DNA of 64,000 nucleotides, taken from contig NZ_CP009241.1 of the NCBI RefSeq assembly GCF_000758525.1, positions 4,836,001 to 4,900,000 of the forward strand, read 5' to 3'. Shown here piece after piece: positions 1 through 7,064 of the stretch. The notes beneath the pieces are model-generated. The model saw only the letters and a list, made by a program, of their open reading frames with translations. It did not search any database and was not told the DNA's origin. This stretch comes from Paenibacillus sp. FSL H7-0357. GTDB taxonomy: Bacteria; Bacillota; Bacilli; Paenibacillales; Paenibacillaceae. The position numbers and the translations under genes are program-made. Numbering within the stretch: position 1 is the stretch's first letter; each line of letters opens with the position of its first letter.

Positions 1-960
1 CTTATCCATAAAGCGATCTACTCTTTGGAAATATTCAGTGGGGTAATGATTGATGGCATCGATATGCTCCGTATTATGCGGGTACCATACTTCTGCATAT
101 GGGTCATCTTTTAATGACTCAAAAATTGCTTCTGTATTTTTATAACTAATTTGCTGATCTCCAGTTCCATGAATCAGCATAACTGGCTTGTCTTTCATCT
201 TTTTTACCGCATCCATAGGAGATATGGAATCAAGATCAACTTTATAGACCCAATTTGCCATCCATGTCGATGTATAACTGAATGGAAACGCAGGTAAACC
301 TGAAAAGAAGGGCAAACCCTCTCTCAGAAATAGACCAGCATTACGAAATGGACTATCCGCAATTACGGCTTTGATGTCATCACTTTCACTTGCGGCTAGC
401 AAAGAAGTAGCAGCGCCCATTGAAAAACCGATAACGCCAATGTTATCACCCGCATGGTCTCTGGATTTTAAATAGCTTACAGCTCCTAGCAAATCGTATT
501 TTTCATTGAGGCCCAGTGTAATCATATTACCATCAGATTCACCTTGTGAGCTGAGGTCAAATGCCAATACATTATAGCCTTTCGGAACGAAATGCTCTAC
601 TAACTTTTTGGTCCGCCCTTTGACTAAACGATTGCTTGTATATCCATGGACGACAATAATCGTCTTATCACTTGCCTTATTGGAAAGACCATTTGCATGA
701 AAGAAGGAACCTCTAATCGTATCATCATTTTTCAAACTCTTGAACTCAACCTCTTCGTAGGGAGTTTTATCAATATTCAAGTCGTAGCTGACATTCGTGT
801 CTCTAGGATGGTGCAGCAAGGTATCCATTACTTTATAGGAGATAAAAAATACTAAACCCACCACAAGCAACAGCACGATCCCTAGGATCAATAATATTTT
901 CCTCCGTTTTTTCGAACGAACGTTTAATGTCAAATTTGGTTGTAATGATGTTTCACTCAT
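1..960 (-). CDS. alpha/beta hydrolase, membrane-anchored (3' end outside window)
   Basis: Translating the minus strand from the ATG at 958-960 gives about 320 residues with no stop before the window edge. Residues 20-45 are basic and then strongly hydrophobic, an N-terminal membrane anchor with the catalytic part outside. The body has the alpha/beta hydrolase marks: IIVVHGYTSN (oxyanion region), a nucleophile elbow GFSMGA, and a late HGTGDQ strand carrying the acid, with a catalytic His expected in TEHIDA near the edge. This fits the serine aminopeptidase / YqkD-like family of 310-330 residues; the substrate is unknown. The ATG follows the stop of the TetR gene directly and its binding site (GAGGG) lies inside that gene, so the two are translationally coupled. 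Confidence 0.85.
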   Translation of the reverse strand, partial: MSETSLQPNLTLNVRSKKRRKILLILGIVLLLVVGLVFFISYKVMDTLLHHPRDTNVSYDLNIDKTPYEEVEFKSLKNDDTIRGSFFHANGLSNKASDKTIIVVHGYTSNRLVKGRTKKLVEHFVPKGYNVLAFDLSSQGESDGNMITLGLNEKYDLLGAVSYLKSRDHAGDNIGVIGFSMGAATSLLAASESDDIKAVIADSPFRNAGLFLREGLPFFSGLPAFPFSYTSTWMANWVYKVDLDSISPMDAVKKMKDKPVMLIHGTGDQQISYKNTEAIFESLKDDPYAEVWYPHNTEHIDAINHYPTEYFQRVDRFMDK

Positions 961-1590
961 TCAGATTCCCTCGCTTTTTTTAGGTTGTGTAGGTGCGAAC
1001 AAATATAAGGCGTGCTCCTTCAAATTTCCCCACTCGGGGTGATGAATAATACTTTCTCCAAGAGTTAATCCTATCCCATTTAAGAAAGAGATATAGGCAC
1101 GAGAGATCATAGCTGGTGAAAAGTTTTTGTTGAATTCTCCCATTAACTGTCCCTTGGCATAGACGCATTCGATAGTATCTGTCATTACTTTTGTACTTTC
1201 AAGGACCTTCTGTGTAAGTTCAGGAAATCTTATCCGCTGTCCTAAGACATATTGAACAAGCCGCAATTCATTTGTATAGCAATAGATATGATTGAATTGT
1301 TCTTCTACCATGTTCTTAATTAATATGCCCGGCGTCCCCTCTTGTTTTAGACAAGCAAGCGACTTCTCCTGAATGTCAGCAAGCGGCTCAATGACAGCGG
1401 CGTAGAATAAGGCTTCTTTGCTTGGGAAATATTGAAAAATGGTTCCAGCAGTCACTCCCACACTCTGCGCAATGAGAGCCGTTGTGGTATTTGAATATCC
1501 ATTTTCTGCGAACAGGACAATGGCTTCTTTTAGGATACAACTACGCCGCTCCTGTCTTTTTTCTTCATTAATTGGTCTTGCCAAATTCAT
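961..1590 (-). CDS. TetR/AcrR-family transcriptional regulator
   Basis: A 209-residue TetR repressor. The N-terminal helix-turn-helix (about residues 25-60) contains TTTALIAQSVGVTAGTIFQY followed by FPSKEALF, the classic TetR DNA-recognition signature; the C-terminal ligand-binding half is diverged, as usual. An upstream in-frame GTG at 1596 is possible, but the ATG at 1590 has GAGAGTGGG at suitable spacing and is preferred. It is the first gene of a two-gene unit with the coupled alpha/beta hydrolase, so it probably represses its own operon through the palindromes just upstream (1617-1642 and perhaps 1683-1708). The inducer is unknown. Confidence 0.85.
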   Translation of the reverse strand: MNLARPINEEKRQERRSCILKEAIVLFAENGYSNTTTALIAQSVGVTAGTIFQYFPSKEALFYAAVIEPLADIQEKSLACLKQEGTPGILIKNMVEEQFNHIYCYTNELRLVQYVLGQRIRFPELTQKVLESTKVMTDTIECVYAKGQLMGEFNKNFSPAMISRAYISFLNGIGLTLGESIIHHPEWGNLKEHALYLFAPTQPKKSEGI

Positions 1591-1616
1591 TCCCACTCTC
1601 TATAGATTTAATTATT

Positions 1617-1642
1617 ATTAATTAAATGATCATTCAATTAAT
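1617..1642. promoter_or_regulatory. probable TetR operator (26-bp palindrome)
   Basis: A 26-bp inverted repeat centred on TGATCA between bases 1629 and 1630, with 12 of 13 base pairs matching (only 1624/1635 mismatch). It starts about 27 bp upstream of the tetR ATG, the normal place for autoregulation. The function is inferred from symmetry and position. Confidence 0.6.
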
Positions 1643-1682
1643 TAATAGTGTATCTCTAATTACTAATTATTGCAATAGTGAA

Positions 1683-1708
1683 TTCATCTTACTCATGAGT
1701 AGGATGAA
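1683..1708. promoter_or_regulatory. second 26-bp palindrome upstream of tetR
   Basis: An inverted repeat centred on TACTCATGAGTA with 12 of 13 pairs matching (mismatch at 1689/1702). It lies 94 bp upstream of the tetR start and differs in sequence from the first palindrome, so it may be a site for another regulator, or part of the terminator region that follows. Confidence 0.4.
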
Positions 1709-1720
1709 ACTTCACAAATA

Positions 1721-1758
1721 AAAACAAGCCAGAGCGCTGCCGCTCCGACTTGTTTTTT
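1721..1758. terminator. bidirectional hairpin terminator
   Basis: An interrupted stem pairs ACAAG with CTTGT and GAGCG with CGCTC. There is an A-tract on the left and seven Ts on the right, so it can act in either direction. No intact gene ends here on the plus strand, so it may be left over from a lost gene. Confidence 0.6.
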
Positions 1759-1837
1759 TATATTACTTTGTACGAGTACACGCTCCGACTTCTTTAAGTA
1801 TTTCAGCAGATTTCCCAAAGGTATAAATGTATAAAGT

Positions 1838-1872
1838 ATAAGACGATTTCTCGGCGATTAATCTATTGGGTA
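1838..1872 (-). pseudogene. short relic of yyaL 5' end (copy 1)
   Basis: About 35 bp closely match the part of the other yyaL fragments encoding the segment after the first few residues (shared string AATCTATTGGGTA and flanking TTCTC). No start codon or further coding sequence remains. Listed because it is the fourth trace of this 5' end in the first 14 kb; identity is inferred by comparison inside the window. Confidence 0.4.
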
Positions 1873-2128
1873 TATGATTCGTTTTTTACAACCCGAAAAG
1901 GCGTTTCATTCTGGTAAAAAACATCAAAAAGTGAGTGGTTCCTGTAGTTTATAATTTTGTTGTTATTATTAACTCAACTTTCGCAGAGTCAAAATCGAGT
2001 TGACCCCAAGCCTGGGTAAAGGTGAAGCCTATTTAAGTACGGGTCTTGCAAACATAGAAAAACACCACTTCATTTGGTAATGTGAGATTGTCGAAGATCC
2101 ACTAAACCACAGAAGAGGTGTCCCTTCC

Positions 2129-2308
2129 ATGATAAAACAAAAGCCGTCTCTGGATCAACTCCCACCTGAAATGAGACCTGCTTTTCAGGAGCTCGGTGTA
2201 CTGAAGCACCTGAGAAAAGCAGGATTCAAAAAGACTTTCAGCTATACCTGCTCCCATCTGTTCCTGCTCGTTTTCGTGCTACTTTTCCATCAAAAAAAAC
2301 TGGTTTCA
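2129..2308 (+). pseudogene. truncated, frameshifted transposase (IS4-like N-terminus)
   Basis: The ATG at 2129 has AGAGGTG upstream and opens a frame starting MIKQKPSLDQLPPEM and running to the stretch SHLFLLVFVLLFHQK, which I recognise as the start of IS4-type transposases of Paenibacillus. An eight-A run at about 2293-2300 shifts the frame: with one A fewer it would read HQKNWF, the expected continuation. After about 2308 similarity stops and unrelated sequence begins, so only about 58 of some 400 residues remain. Sequence from about 1971 (TCAACTTTCGCAGAG) may be the left end of the element; the right end is gone, so terminal repeats cannot be confirmed. Confidence 0.6.
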
Positions 2309-2523
2309 TCCAACGGATAAGGATATTTAAGTTCTACCGTCCACTCTGTAGGTATGCTTTTAGGATCAAATAACGTGAATTTAGCTTTCTGCTTAACTTT
2401 ACCCAATGTTGTGCTATCCAACTTGTGATAATTTGATGTTTGACTAGGACTTACCTCTGCATGAACTAATGAACTGGTTGAAGCCATTATCGCAACAAGC
2501 ACTGCGTAAAAAATTCTTCGCAT
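2290..2523 (-). pseudogene. secreted protein, 3'-truncated by the transposase fragment
   Basis: The ATG at 2523 (GGTGGGATAAC upstream) opens a signal peptide: MRR, a hydrophobic stretch IFYAVLVAIMAS, then a likely cut at VHA-EV. The following segment (AKFTLFDPKSIPTEWTVEL) resembles the start of the folded part of DUF4367-like exported proteins, normally 150-250 residues. The last residues, LDETSFF, are read from the transposase fragment on the opposite strand, so the real C-terminus is lost. The family assignment is tentative; the truncation is clear. Confidence 0.55.
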
Positions 2524-2684
2524 GTTATCCCACCTAAAAAATGATTAGGAGTATTGTTACCAAAAATCCAAACGTTAAACAACCTTAAAACTGGTACTTA
2601 ATGAAACTGGACCTCTAGCAACCACGTCCATACATGCATGTCATAAAGTATACCCTATGAAAATCAATTTACGTGGTCAAATGA

Positions 2685-2717
2685 CTTAAGGGGCGCTAGC
2701 CCCGGGTCCGACGGACT
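2685..2717. repeat. 33-bp double-hairpin repeat, left copy
   Basis: Two adjacent hairpins: GGGGC-GCTA-GCCCC, then GTCC-GAC-GGAC. The right copy at 4063-4095 has the same orientation and differs at one base in the first loop. The two copies enclose a HAD gene, a structured spacer and a small unknown gene, so they may mark the edges of a mobile or duplicated block. Confidence 0.75.
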
Positions 2718-2762
2718 TAGCCAGTGCAGGGTTGTCTGCTGATTACGCTTCCTCAATTTCAC

Positions 2763-3452
2763 TTACAAATAATTCAATAATTCATTTAGATTTCTTATAC
2801 TTATTTGTTGGTTCCATTCATTATTTTGATCTTCTTTATCTATTAGAATTGATTTAATCCCTGTTAGATTTGCTCCCGTTACATCTTTTTCTTCATTACC
2901 AACAAACATCATTTGATCACTTGAGACCTTTAGTTGTTTACATAATGCTACAAATCCTTCAGGTCGCGGTTTTCTATATCCAACATCAACTGATGTCAGT
3001 AATACGTCTACATATTTTTTAATTGGCTCTATATCCCTTAAAACTAACGATTTACTCATACCGTATGGCACATCAGTAAGGATGCCAATTCTAATGTCTT
3101 TTCGTTTTAATTCCTTGAGTAGTGTTATTGCCTCTGGGTAAACCATCGAACGCTGCTGAAAAAAACCAAAAAATGTATTTATCACTTGATTGGTATATTC
3201 ATCACTCAATCCCCACACTGTCAATATCTCATCAAAGATCTCAATATCATTCACTTCATGTTCTCTAGGGTTTATTCTGGTGTTGTATCGAGATAATACG
3301 ATCTCTGCATTATGAATGATCTCATTACTAAATTGTAAGTTTAGATCTTGTGCTATCTTAATTAATGCACTTCTATAAAGGTTCCTCCAATTTAGAGGTA
3401 CATTATCATAATAGATCAAAGTATCCCCAAGATCGAAACCTACAGCTTTCAC
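2763..3452 (-). CDS. HAD-superfamily hydrolase
   Basis: About 229 residues. A GTG at 3479 is also in frame, but GGGGG eight bases before the GTG at 3452 supports the shorter start, MKAVGFDLGDTL. That segment carries motif I (nucleophile Asp7 and Asp10). Motif II is in IGILTDVPYG, motif III is the Lys of VGYRKPRPEG, and motif IV is MFVGNEEKDVTGA. The helical cap between motifs I and II makes this a subfamily I phosphatase of the phosphoglycolate phosphatase / YjjG type; the substrate is unknown. It is the last gene before the left copy of the 33-bp repeat and is AT-richer than the spacer before it. Confidence 0.85.
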   Translation of the reverse strand: MKAVGFDLGDTLIYYDNVPLNWRNLYRSALIKIAQDLNLQFSNEIIHNAEIVLSRYNTRINPREHEVNDIEIFDEILTVWGLSDEYTNQVINTFFGFFQQRSMVYPEAITLLKELKRKDIRIGILTDVPYGMSKSLVLRDIEPIKKYVDVLLTSVDVGYRKPRPEGFVALCKQLKVSSDQMMFVGNEEKDVTGANLTGIKSILIDKEDQNNEWNQQISIRNLNELLNYL

Positions 3453-3489
3453 TGAATTACCCCCAATCTCTATAATCACTTGCGGCTAT

Positions 3490-3710
3490 TTCTGATAACG
3501 TTCTTGTTCACCACGCCCCACCACCTTAAGGCACCAAAGGTGCCGGCCGCGATGCGGTTAGGTGGTGCGGGTGTGTCCGGCTGAATAAACTTCTCTGCTA
3601 CTGAAATTACCTCTCCGAATCCACTTCTAACCCCGGTCCGGACCGAGGGGCAAATGGCCCGATGCGTGAATATGGTGTTATCCGATGCCACCTCTTCTTC
3701 GAAAATCAGA
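3490..3710. other. GC-rich, highly structured spacer between two cassette-like genes
   Basis: About 220 bp, much more GC-rich than both neighbours. It contains a 20-bp near-perfect palindrome (CCCCGGTCCGGACC then GAGGGG), a perfect GGCACC-AAA-GGTGCC hairpin and other short inverted repeats. A minus-strand frame from 3781 is open through it, but it begins inside the upstream gene and looks like chance. It sits about midway between the two 33-bp repeats and shares their GTCCG-type hairpin character, as if it were a diverged boundary. Confidence 0.5.
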
Positions 3711-4055
3711 CTAGGATGTATAGAATCTATAATCTTGTATTTTTTCATCAAATTCAAAAGATCCTGTGGAAGGATAATCATTACCTACTATTGTGAAGAA
3801 TTTAACTATTTCATTTAGGTCGATATAATACAATTTTTCATTTCGCATTCTATCGGAACAAAAGAAAAATCCATCAATTACTTCTGTAGTTTCTTCAGTT
3901 GAGATAAGAAATATATAGCTATGTATTATTTGATTATATAATTTATCTGCTCCCATTTTTTCCTCTAATGGACTTTCAAATTCAAATAATTCATCAATTT
4001 GATGCCAGTTTAATCTTGTTACATTTTTAATATTTTTTTGTGTCCTCACATCCAA
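3711..4055 (-). CDS. hypothetical protein, possibly 5'-truncated
   Basis: 114 residues, acidic and aromatic-rich (segments LNWHQIDELFEFESP, VIDGFFFCSD, KLYYIDLNEIVKFF), compact and globular with no signal or membrane segment. The only start is a TTG directly after the right copy of the 33-bp repeat, with no clear ribosome binding site, so the gene may have lost its original 5' end when the repeat joined. A promoter-like motif lies just upstream (4104-4130). I do not recognise the family; size and setting recall small immunity-type proteins, which is only an impression. Confidence 0.5.
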   Translation of the reverse strand: MDVRTQKNIKNVTRLNWHQIDELFEFESPLEEKMGADKLYNQIIHSYIFLISTEETTEVIDGFFFCSDRMRNEKLYYIDLNEIVKFFTIVGNDYPSTGSFEFDEKIQDYRFYTS

Positions 4056-4062
4056 TTGATAT

Positions 4063-4095
4063 CTTAAGGGGCGTTAGCCCCGGGTCCGACGGACT
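4063..4095. repeat. 33-bp double-hairpin repeat, right copy
   Basis: Same orientation as the copy at 2685-2717 with one base change (GGGGC-GTTA-GCCCC followed by GTCC-GAC-GGAC). It lies between the promoter-like motif and the start of the 114-residue gene and would be transcribed in its leader. Confidence 0.75.
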
Positions 4096-4103
4096 ATGTT
4101 CTT

Positions 4104-4130
4104 ATTATACTATGAAATGGAAAAATACGA
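4104..4130 (-). promoter_or_regulatory. recurrent promoter motif, copy 1
   Basis: Read on the minus strand this gives TCCATTTCATAGTATAAT, with a perfect TATAAT -10 box. Four related copies occur at 5924, 11491, 29808 and 60404, all on the minus strand and each upstream of a gene or gene relic. Here it would drive the 114-residue gene and the HAD gene. Confidence 0.6.
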
Positions 4131-4136
4131 ATAATA

Positions 4137-4171
4137 AAACAAAAAACCTTCGCCAATTCCAATGGCGAAGG
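4137..4171 (-). terminator. intrinsic terminator (minus strand)
   Basis: A perfect nine-base stem (CCTTCGCCA pairing with TGGCGAAGG), followed on the minus strand by a run of Ts (the A-tract at 4137-4146). It closes off the decayed yyaL fragment upstream from the next promoter. Confidence 0.8.
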
Positions 4172-4181
4172 CATCTTAAAA

Positions 4182-4227
4182 TTGATTCACACGAACATCT
4201 CAACAATGACAGGTACGTATGAATCAA
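4182..4227. repeat. 46-bp imperfect palindrome, copy A
   Basis: Arms TTGATTCACACGAAC and GTACGTATGAATCAA flank a 16-base centre. Related copies lie at 11585-11630 and 23979-24024. All three sit between a gene end or relic and a terminator or promoter region. Confidence 0.65.
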
Positions 4228-4257
4228 CAACTAGCTATACCCAATAGATAAGAAGAC

Positions 4258-4391
4258 AGCTTGTTGTCACGCTTGGCGATTTCAAAAGCTTCTTCCGACC
4301 AAGGGAACCAGTTCACCGGGTTGTGTGCATGCTGCAGCAGATACGGCGACTTCTCCTTGATTAATATATTGGGTACTTTTTGAGTTGTCAT
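4258..4391 (-). pseudogene. yyaL: yyaL-like (DUF255 thioredoxin-domain) 5' fragment (copy 2)
   Basis: From the ATG at 4391 (GAGGTGATGCCCC as binding site) the minus strand encodes [10 protein letters not shown] then [17 protein letters not shown] and [13 protein letters not shown]. This is the highly conserved start of the YyaL / spermatogenesis-associated protein 20 family (about 680 residues), just before its CxxC thioredoxin motif. Homology ends near 4258, where the frame runs into unrelated sequence and a stop. Only the first 45 or so residues are left. The upstream sequence to about 4470 also matches the upstream sequence of the copy at 13665-13778, so a block of promoter plus 5' end has been copied. 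Confidence 0.75.
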
Positions 4392-4399
4392 GGGGCATC

Positions 4400-4690
4400 A
4401 CCTCGTTTCAGATGGGTTTGGGTAAAGTATTTCTTAGGGTTAGTTTACCCAAAATGGTGGGGGAAGGCGCAAGGGAACAAAACCTCCCTGCTGAGTGACT
4501 ATCTTTATGGCCAGCGATAATTTATCTGCTGACTTCTCTTCTTTCACCAAGTATCCGCCACAAGCTAAGTAGATAAACTCCGGGGATTCTTAAAATGTCA
4601 CGATGAAGGCAAAACCCCGGCGTGTTCATCCCTCACCCGTTATGCTAAGAGAGGATTTCCCTCGCACATACCTACTTCACTTATAGGGCA
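4400..4690. other. yyaL upstream region plus non-coding sequence
   Basis: Bases 4400-4480 match the upstream region of the yyaL fragment at 13778 (shared GGGTAAAGTATT and GGTGGGGGAAGGCGCA). The rest, to about 4690, has scattered short inverted repeats but no frame, promoter or terminator I can support. Confidence 0.45.
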
Positions 4691-4862
4691 TTTCCAACGT
4701 GAACCGGTTGCTGGAAGTGATGGAAAAGCTGGAAAAAAACCGGATGTGCGGCTTGTTAAATTACCAGCTTGCAGGATGGTGACCTCTGGATTGGAGCAAG
4801 GGGATACTCACGAGAAATTCGATAAGATATGGGGACGGCTTTTCATTTGATGAACGGCCCGG
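4691..4862 (+). pseudogene. decayed regulator remnant (AraC/GyrI-like)
   Basis: Two overlapping plus-strand frames look like broken coding sequence. One reads ISNVNRLLEVMEKLEKN, similar to the start of AraC-type DNA-binding domains; the next reads VRLVKLPACRMVTSG and then EKFDKIWGRLF, similar to a GyrI-like effector-binding domain. No intact start or continuous frame exists, and the following 200 bp, to about 5060, may be more of the same decayed gene. The family call rests on short matches by eye. Confidence 0.3.
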
Positions 4863-5116
4863 GCATGCTGTGACGTTTCAGGTTACTGTCCCACATACAT
4901 ACGAACGCTTGGGCTACCGGCAGGTAGAGTATTTTTCCCGGTTAAGATTCGGGAGGGGTGGCGGAGGGAGCTTGTGCGAAGGAGCAGTGAAATCGGCTGA
5001 TTTTCTCCACATAGCGGATCTCAGTCTGGTACCGCTCCTCCGTCATGTAACAATAGTTTGAATACGCGCCTCAATTTTATTGCACAGTCTTATGTGATTT
5101 CGTATGCTGAAATTGC

Positions 5117-5764
5117 TTATAAAATAAATATAATTACCATCATCATATATGAATATCGGATATTCTTTTTTAACAATATGTATACAATGCCATATAGAAT
5201 GGACATGAAGAAAGCATAAACACCTGTTAGACTTCCTTGGAGCAAAATGTGTATGAGTCCCCATGTGAGCGCAAGAAAAATCCCTCCATAAGGCAGACCG
5301 CCTCTTTTCATGAGCGTTTCACCGAATTTTTGTCCAAAAACAATCGTTAGCAGAATCAAGGCAGCTTCAAACAAGTAATAGATATTTTGAAAAATGAATT
5401 TAACGATACCATTGTATTCTTGAACTGGCTTAAAGCCACCCCATGCAATAGTGGTAACTGTAATTGCTATAACAGAAATCACAACCGCAAGTAACCATCC
5501 CTTGGAGTCTGGCGCTTCGTTTAACTTCATAATATCAAAGGAATATTTTTTCTTTGAAAGCCTTATCAAAAATAGTGCCATACTCCCCCACAAAATGCAT
5601 GTAAGCACCCAGTGTATACAATGATCGATGAGGGTATATTCAGAACCTCCAACACCGAATATAAAAGGCAATAGCATTGACAGTACAATTTCAAGACCGA
5701 ATCCTGCAAAAGCATATAAACCTAATCCAAGATAATCGCTTGCTCCAATTTTGTTTTCTCCCAT
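5117..5764 (-). CDS. multi-pass membrane protein, CPBP (Abi/CAAX protease)-like
   Basis: About 215 residues with six or seven hydrophobic segments. The ATG at 5764 is preceded by AGGAGG at nine bases; an open stretch upstream to 5863 lacks such a site and is probably not translated. The C-terminal pattern (FEAALILLTIVFGQKFGETL, a small loop, WGLIHILLQGSLTG) resembles the CPBP intramembrane protease fold and keeps a motif-like His in WGLIH. The expected EExxxR motif is reduced to a single Glu in FEAALI, so proteolytic activity is doubtful. Bacteriocin self-immunity is one role of this family; no bacteriocin gene is seen next to it. Confidence 0.6.
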   Translation of the reverse strand: MGENKIGASDYLGLGLYAFAGFGLEIVLSMLLPFIFGVGGSEYTLIDHCIHWVLTCILWGSMALFLIRLSKKKYSFDIMKLNEAPDSKGWLLAVVISVIAITVTTIAWGGFKPVQEYNGIVKFIFQNIYYLFEAALILLTIVFGQKFGETLMKRGGLPYGGIFLALTWGLIHILLQGSLTGVYAFFMSILYGIVYILLKKNIRYSYMMMVIIFIL

Positions 5765-5923
5765 AACCTGAATCCTCCTGCTAACATAAATTTGCCACTC
5801 TTCGCAGAATACTCCAAGATAGTTGATAAAAGCATTTTCCTCCCGATGTAGAAGGTTCGACACCAGCTTTTTTTACTCCTTCTTTTCTGTCCCCATTTCT
5901 TTACTAAATCTATCAGAATAAAG

Positions 5924-5952
5924 ATTTACTATGAAATGAAAGAATATTACGA
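5924..5952 (-). promoter_or_regulatory. recurrent promoter motif, copy 2 (degenerate -10)
   Basis: The minus strand reads TCGTAATATTCTTTCATTT then CATAGTAAAT, matching the other copies, but the -10 box is TAAAT-like instead of TATAAT. It lies 160 bp upstream of the CPBP-like gene. Confidence 0.4.
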
Positions 5953-6016
5953 TGCTAATTCTATACTTCCGAACAAAAAAGCTCCCACCAAAAGTACAGA
6001 CACACCGTAGCAATCT

Positions 6017-6215
6017 TCATTTATAACAAACTGTCAACTCCACCTGATTCCCACTTATACACAATCTACGCCACCAACTTCTTCATTGCCCTATTCTTCA
6101 CTTTACTCGTTACAGCGGCGTCCCATAATTCCCTAAACTGACCAAGCCGCTCATATATCTACTCCTCAGTCGGATAATTCTATCATCTATTACAACCTTA
6201 CTCTAATATTTCAAG
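6017..6215 (-). pseudogene. decayed C-terminal end of a large serine recombinase
   Basis: This stretch matches the last 190 bp of the intact recombinase gene at 18668-20176, including its stop context (CTTCATTTATAACAAAC) and blocks such as CCGCTCATATATCT and CAGTCGGATAAT, with many substitutions and no usable frame. The next gene upstream (6315-6632) is a paralogue of the gene upstream of the intact recombinase. The whole two-gene unit therefore once existed in two copies, and this one has lost nearly all of the recombinase. Confidence 0.75.
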
Positions 6216-6314
6216 CACTTTCCTGAAATGCATTAAACTTGGTTTGGTCAAAAAAACCGAAGCGAAATTCATCTCACCCCGGTTCTCTTTAAAAATAGTA
6301 TTCATCTCTAACTG

Positions 6315-6632
6315 TCACTTTGATTCATTACCTCCACTATTTGCCGAATCCCCGTTATTGCTCCAATCAAGTTCGCACTTATGTCTTATAACCTCCCTCT
6401 CCTCCTTCTTCAAATGCTTCAGTGAATTCTCAAAAGAATATGGAAACTTCGCCCTAAGTCCCAATAGCTTCTCAATCTCACCCATAGCAATAGCTTGCTT
6501 AATTGCGGGTACCCACTTCCCTTGATTATCGCCCCAATTTTCTGCCATAAGCAGTTCATCAATCAACAAGTGCTGTTTTGAACTAAATTTATTTGTTTTC
6601 CGTTCTACTTTACTCGATTCCTGCTCTCTCAT
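6315..6632 (-). CDS. hypothetical protein, paralogue of the recombinase-linked gene at 20514-21083
   Basis: 105 residues. The segment VPAIKQAIAMGEIEKL, then PYSFENSLKHLKKEE, closely matches IPAIKQVIAVGSVEKL and YSFENSLRYLKKSE of the 189-residue protein upstream of the serine recombinase. The long acidic N-terminal region of that paralogue is absent here. The ATG at 6632 overlaps the end of the DUF6809 gene by four bases, so the pair is co-translated. It is predicted helical, basic and soluble. Its constant place beside a recombinase suggests an accessory or DNA-binding role, which is inference only. Confidence 0.65.
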   Translation of the reverse strand: MREQESSKVERKTNKFSSKQHLLIDELLMAENWGDNQGKWVPAIKQAIAMGEIEKLLGLRAKFPYSFENSLKHLKKEEREVIRHKCELDWSNNGDSANSGGNESK

Positions 6633-6958
6633 GACTCTCTCCCATCCAACTTAATTTTTCCAAGGTACCCTTCCTCCGTATGTATAAGTTCTTCCTTGTG
6701 TCCTAATACTTCTATTATCATCGCAGCCCACATTCTAAATCCGAGAGTGTACGCAGAAGCGGAAGAGACAGAGCTCAGCATATCATTAAGATCCATGGCC
6801 CCTTCAACCATAGTGAAGTCATCGGGAGTCAGCTTTTCTTTTAGGATTTGTAGAAGCTCTGATATTTGCTTGGAGTACAGTGCATATTTGGGATCATTAG
6901 AATGGCTTCGTTCACTTGGGCAGATTTTTCCGTAATACAAATCCTCCAACAGGCTCAT
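6629..6958 (-). CDS. DUF6809 family protein
   Basis: 109 residues beginning MSLLEDLYYGKICPSER, the typical opening of DUF6809 proteins, which are common in Firmicute prophages and integrated elements. The rest is helical (ISELLQILKEKLTPDDF and a C-terminal helix over AYTLGFRMWAAMIIEVL). GGGAAGG precedes the ATG at 6958. It overlaps the following gene by four bases and is divergent from the XRE gene across an operator-bearing region, so it is probably repressed by that XRE protein. The biochemical role is unknown. Confidence 0.75.
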   Translation of the reverse strand: MSLLEDLYYGKICPSERSHSNDPKYALYSKQISELLQILKEKLTPDDFTMVEGAMDLNDMLSSVSSASAYTLGFRMWAAMIIEVLGHKEELIHTEEGYLGKIKLDGRES

Positions 6959-6993
6959 CTGCCTTCCCCTCCCTAATGTTCTTTTTAACCATC

Positions 6994-7012
6994 TTAGCGA
7001 ATTTATCGCTAA
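6994..7012. promoter_or_regulatory. probable XRE operator O1
   Basis: A 19-bp inverted repeat, TTAGCGAATTTATCGCTAA, in the divergent region between the DUF6809 gene and the first XRE gene. Confidence 0.6.
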
Positions 7013-7020
7013 AAATCAAA

Positions 7021-7037
7021 AGCGAATAATTCGCTAA
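7021..7037. promoter_or_regulatory. probable XRE operator O2
   Basis: A perfect palindrome, AGCGAATAATTCGCT, with the same half-site (TTCGCTAA) as O1, 27 bp downstream of it centre to centre. A single half-site, TTCGCTAAA, recurs before the second XRE gene near 7327. The arrangement is that of a small repressor switch. Confidence 0.6.
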
Positions 7038-7064
7038 GATATGCTTGTTTTGGAGGTGCTTAAA

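Noticed and set aside
3476..3781. A 101-codon minus-strand open frame through the GC-rich spacer
   Set aside because: It starts inside the 114-residue gene in another frame, has no domain and simply reads through inverted repeats.
2685..4095. Integron attC sites for the repeats around the HAD block
   Set aside because: The cores do not meet the RYYYAAC / GTTRRRY rule at both ends, and no IntI-type integrase is nearby. A cassette-like repeat is as far as the sequence goes.
4182..4227. Shared protein C-terminus (IDPHEPLIDVMFE-like) at three places
   Set aside because: The similarity is explained by a palindromic DNA element; the frames are not consistent between copies and stop codons interrupt them.
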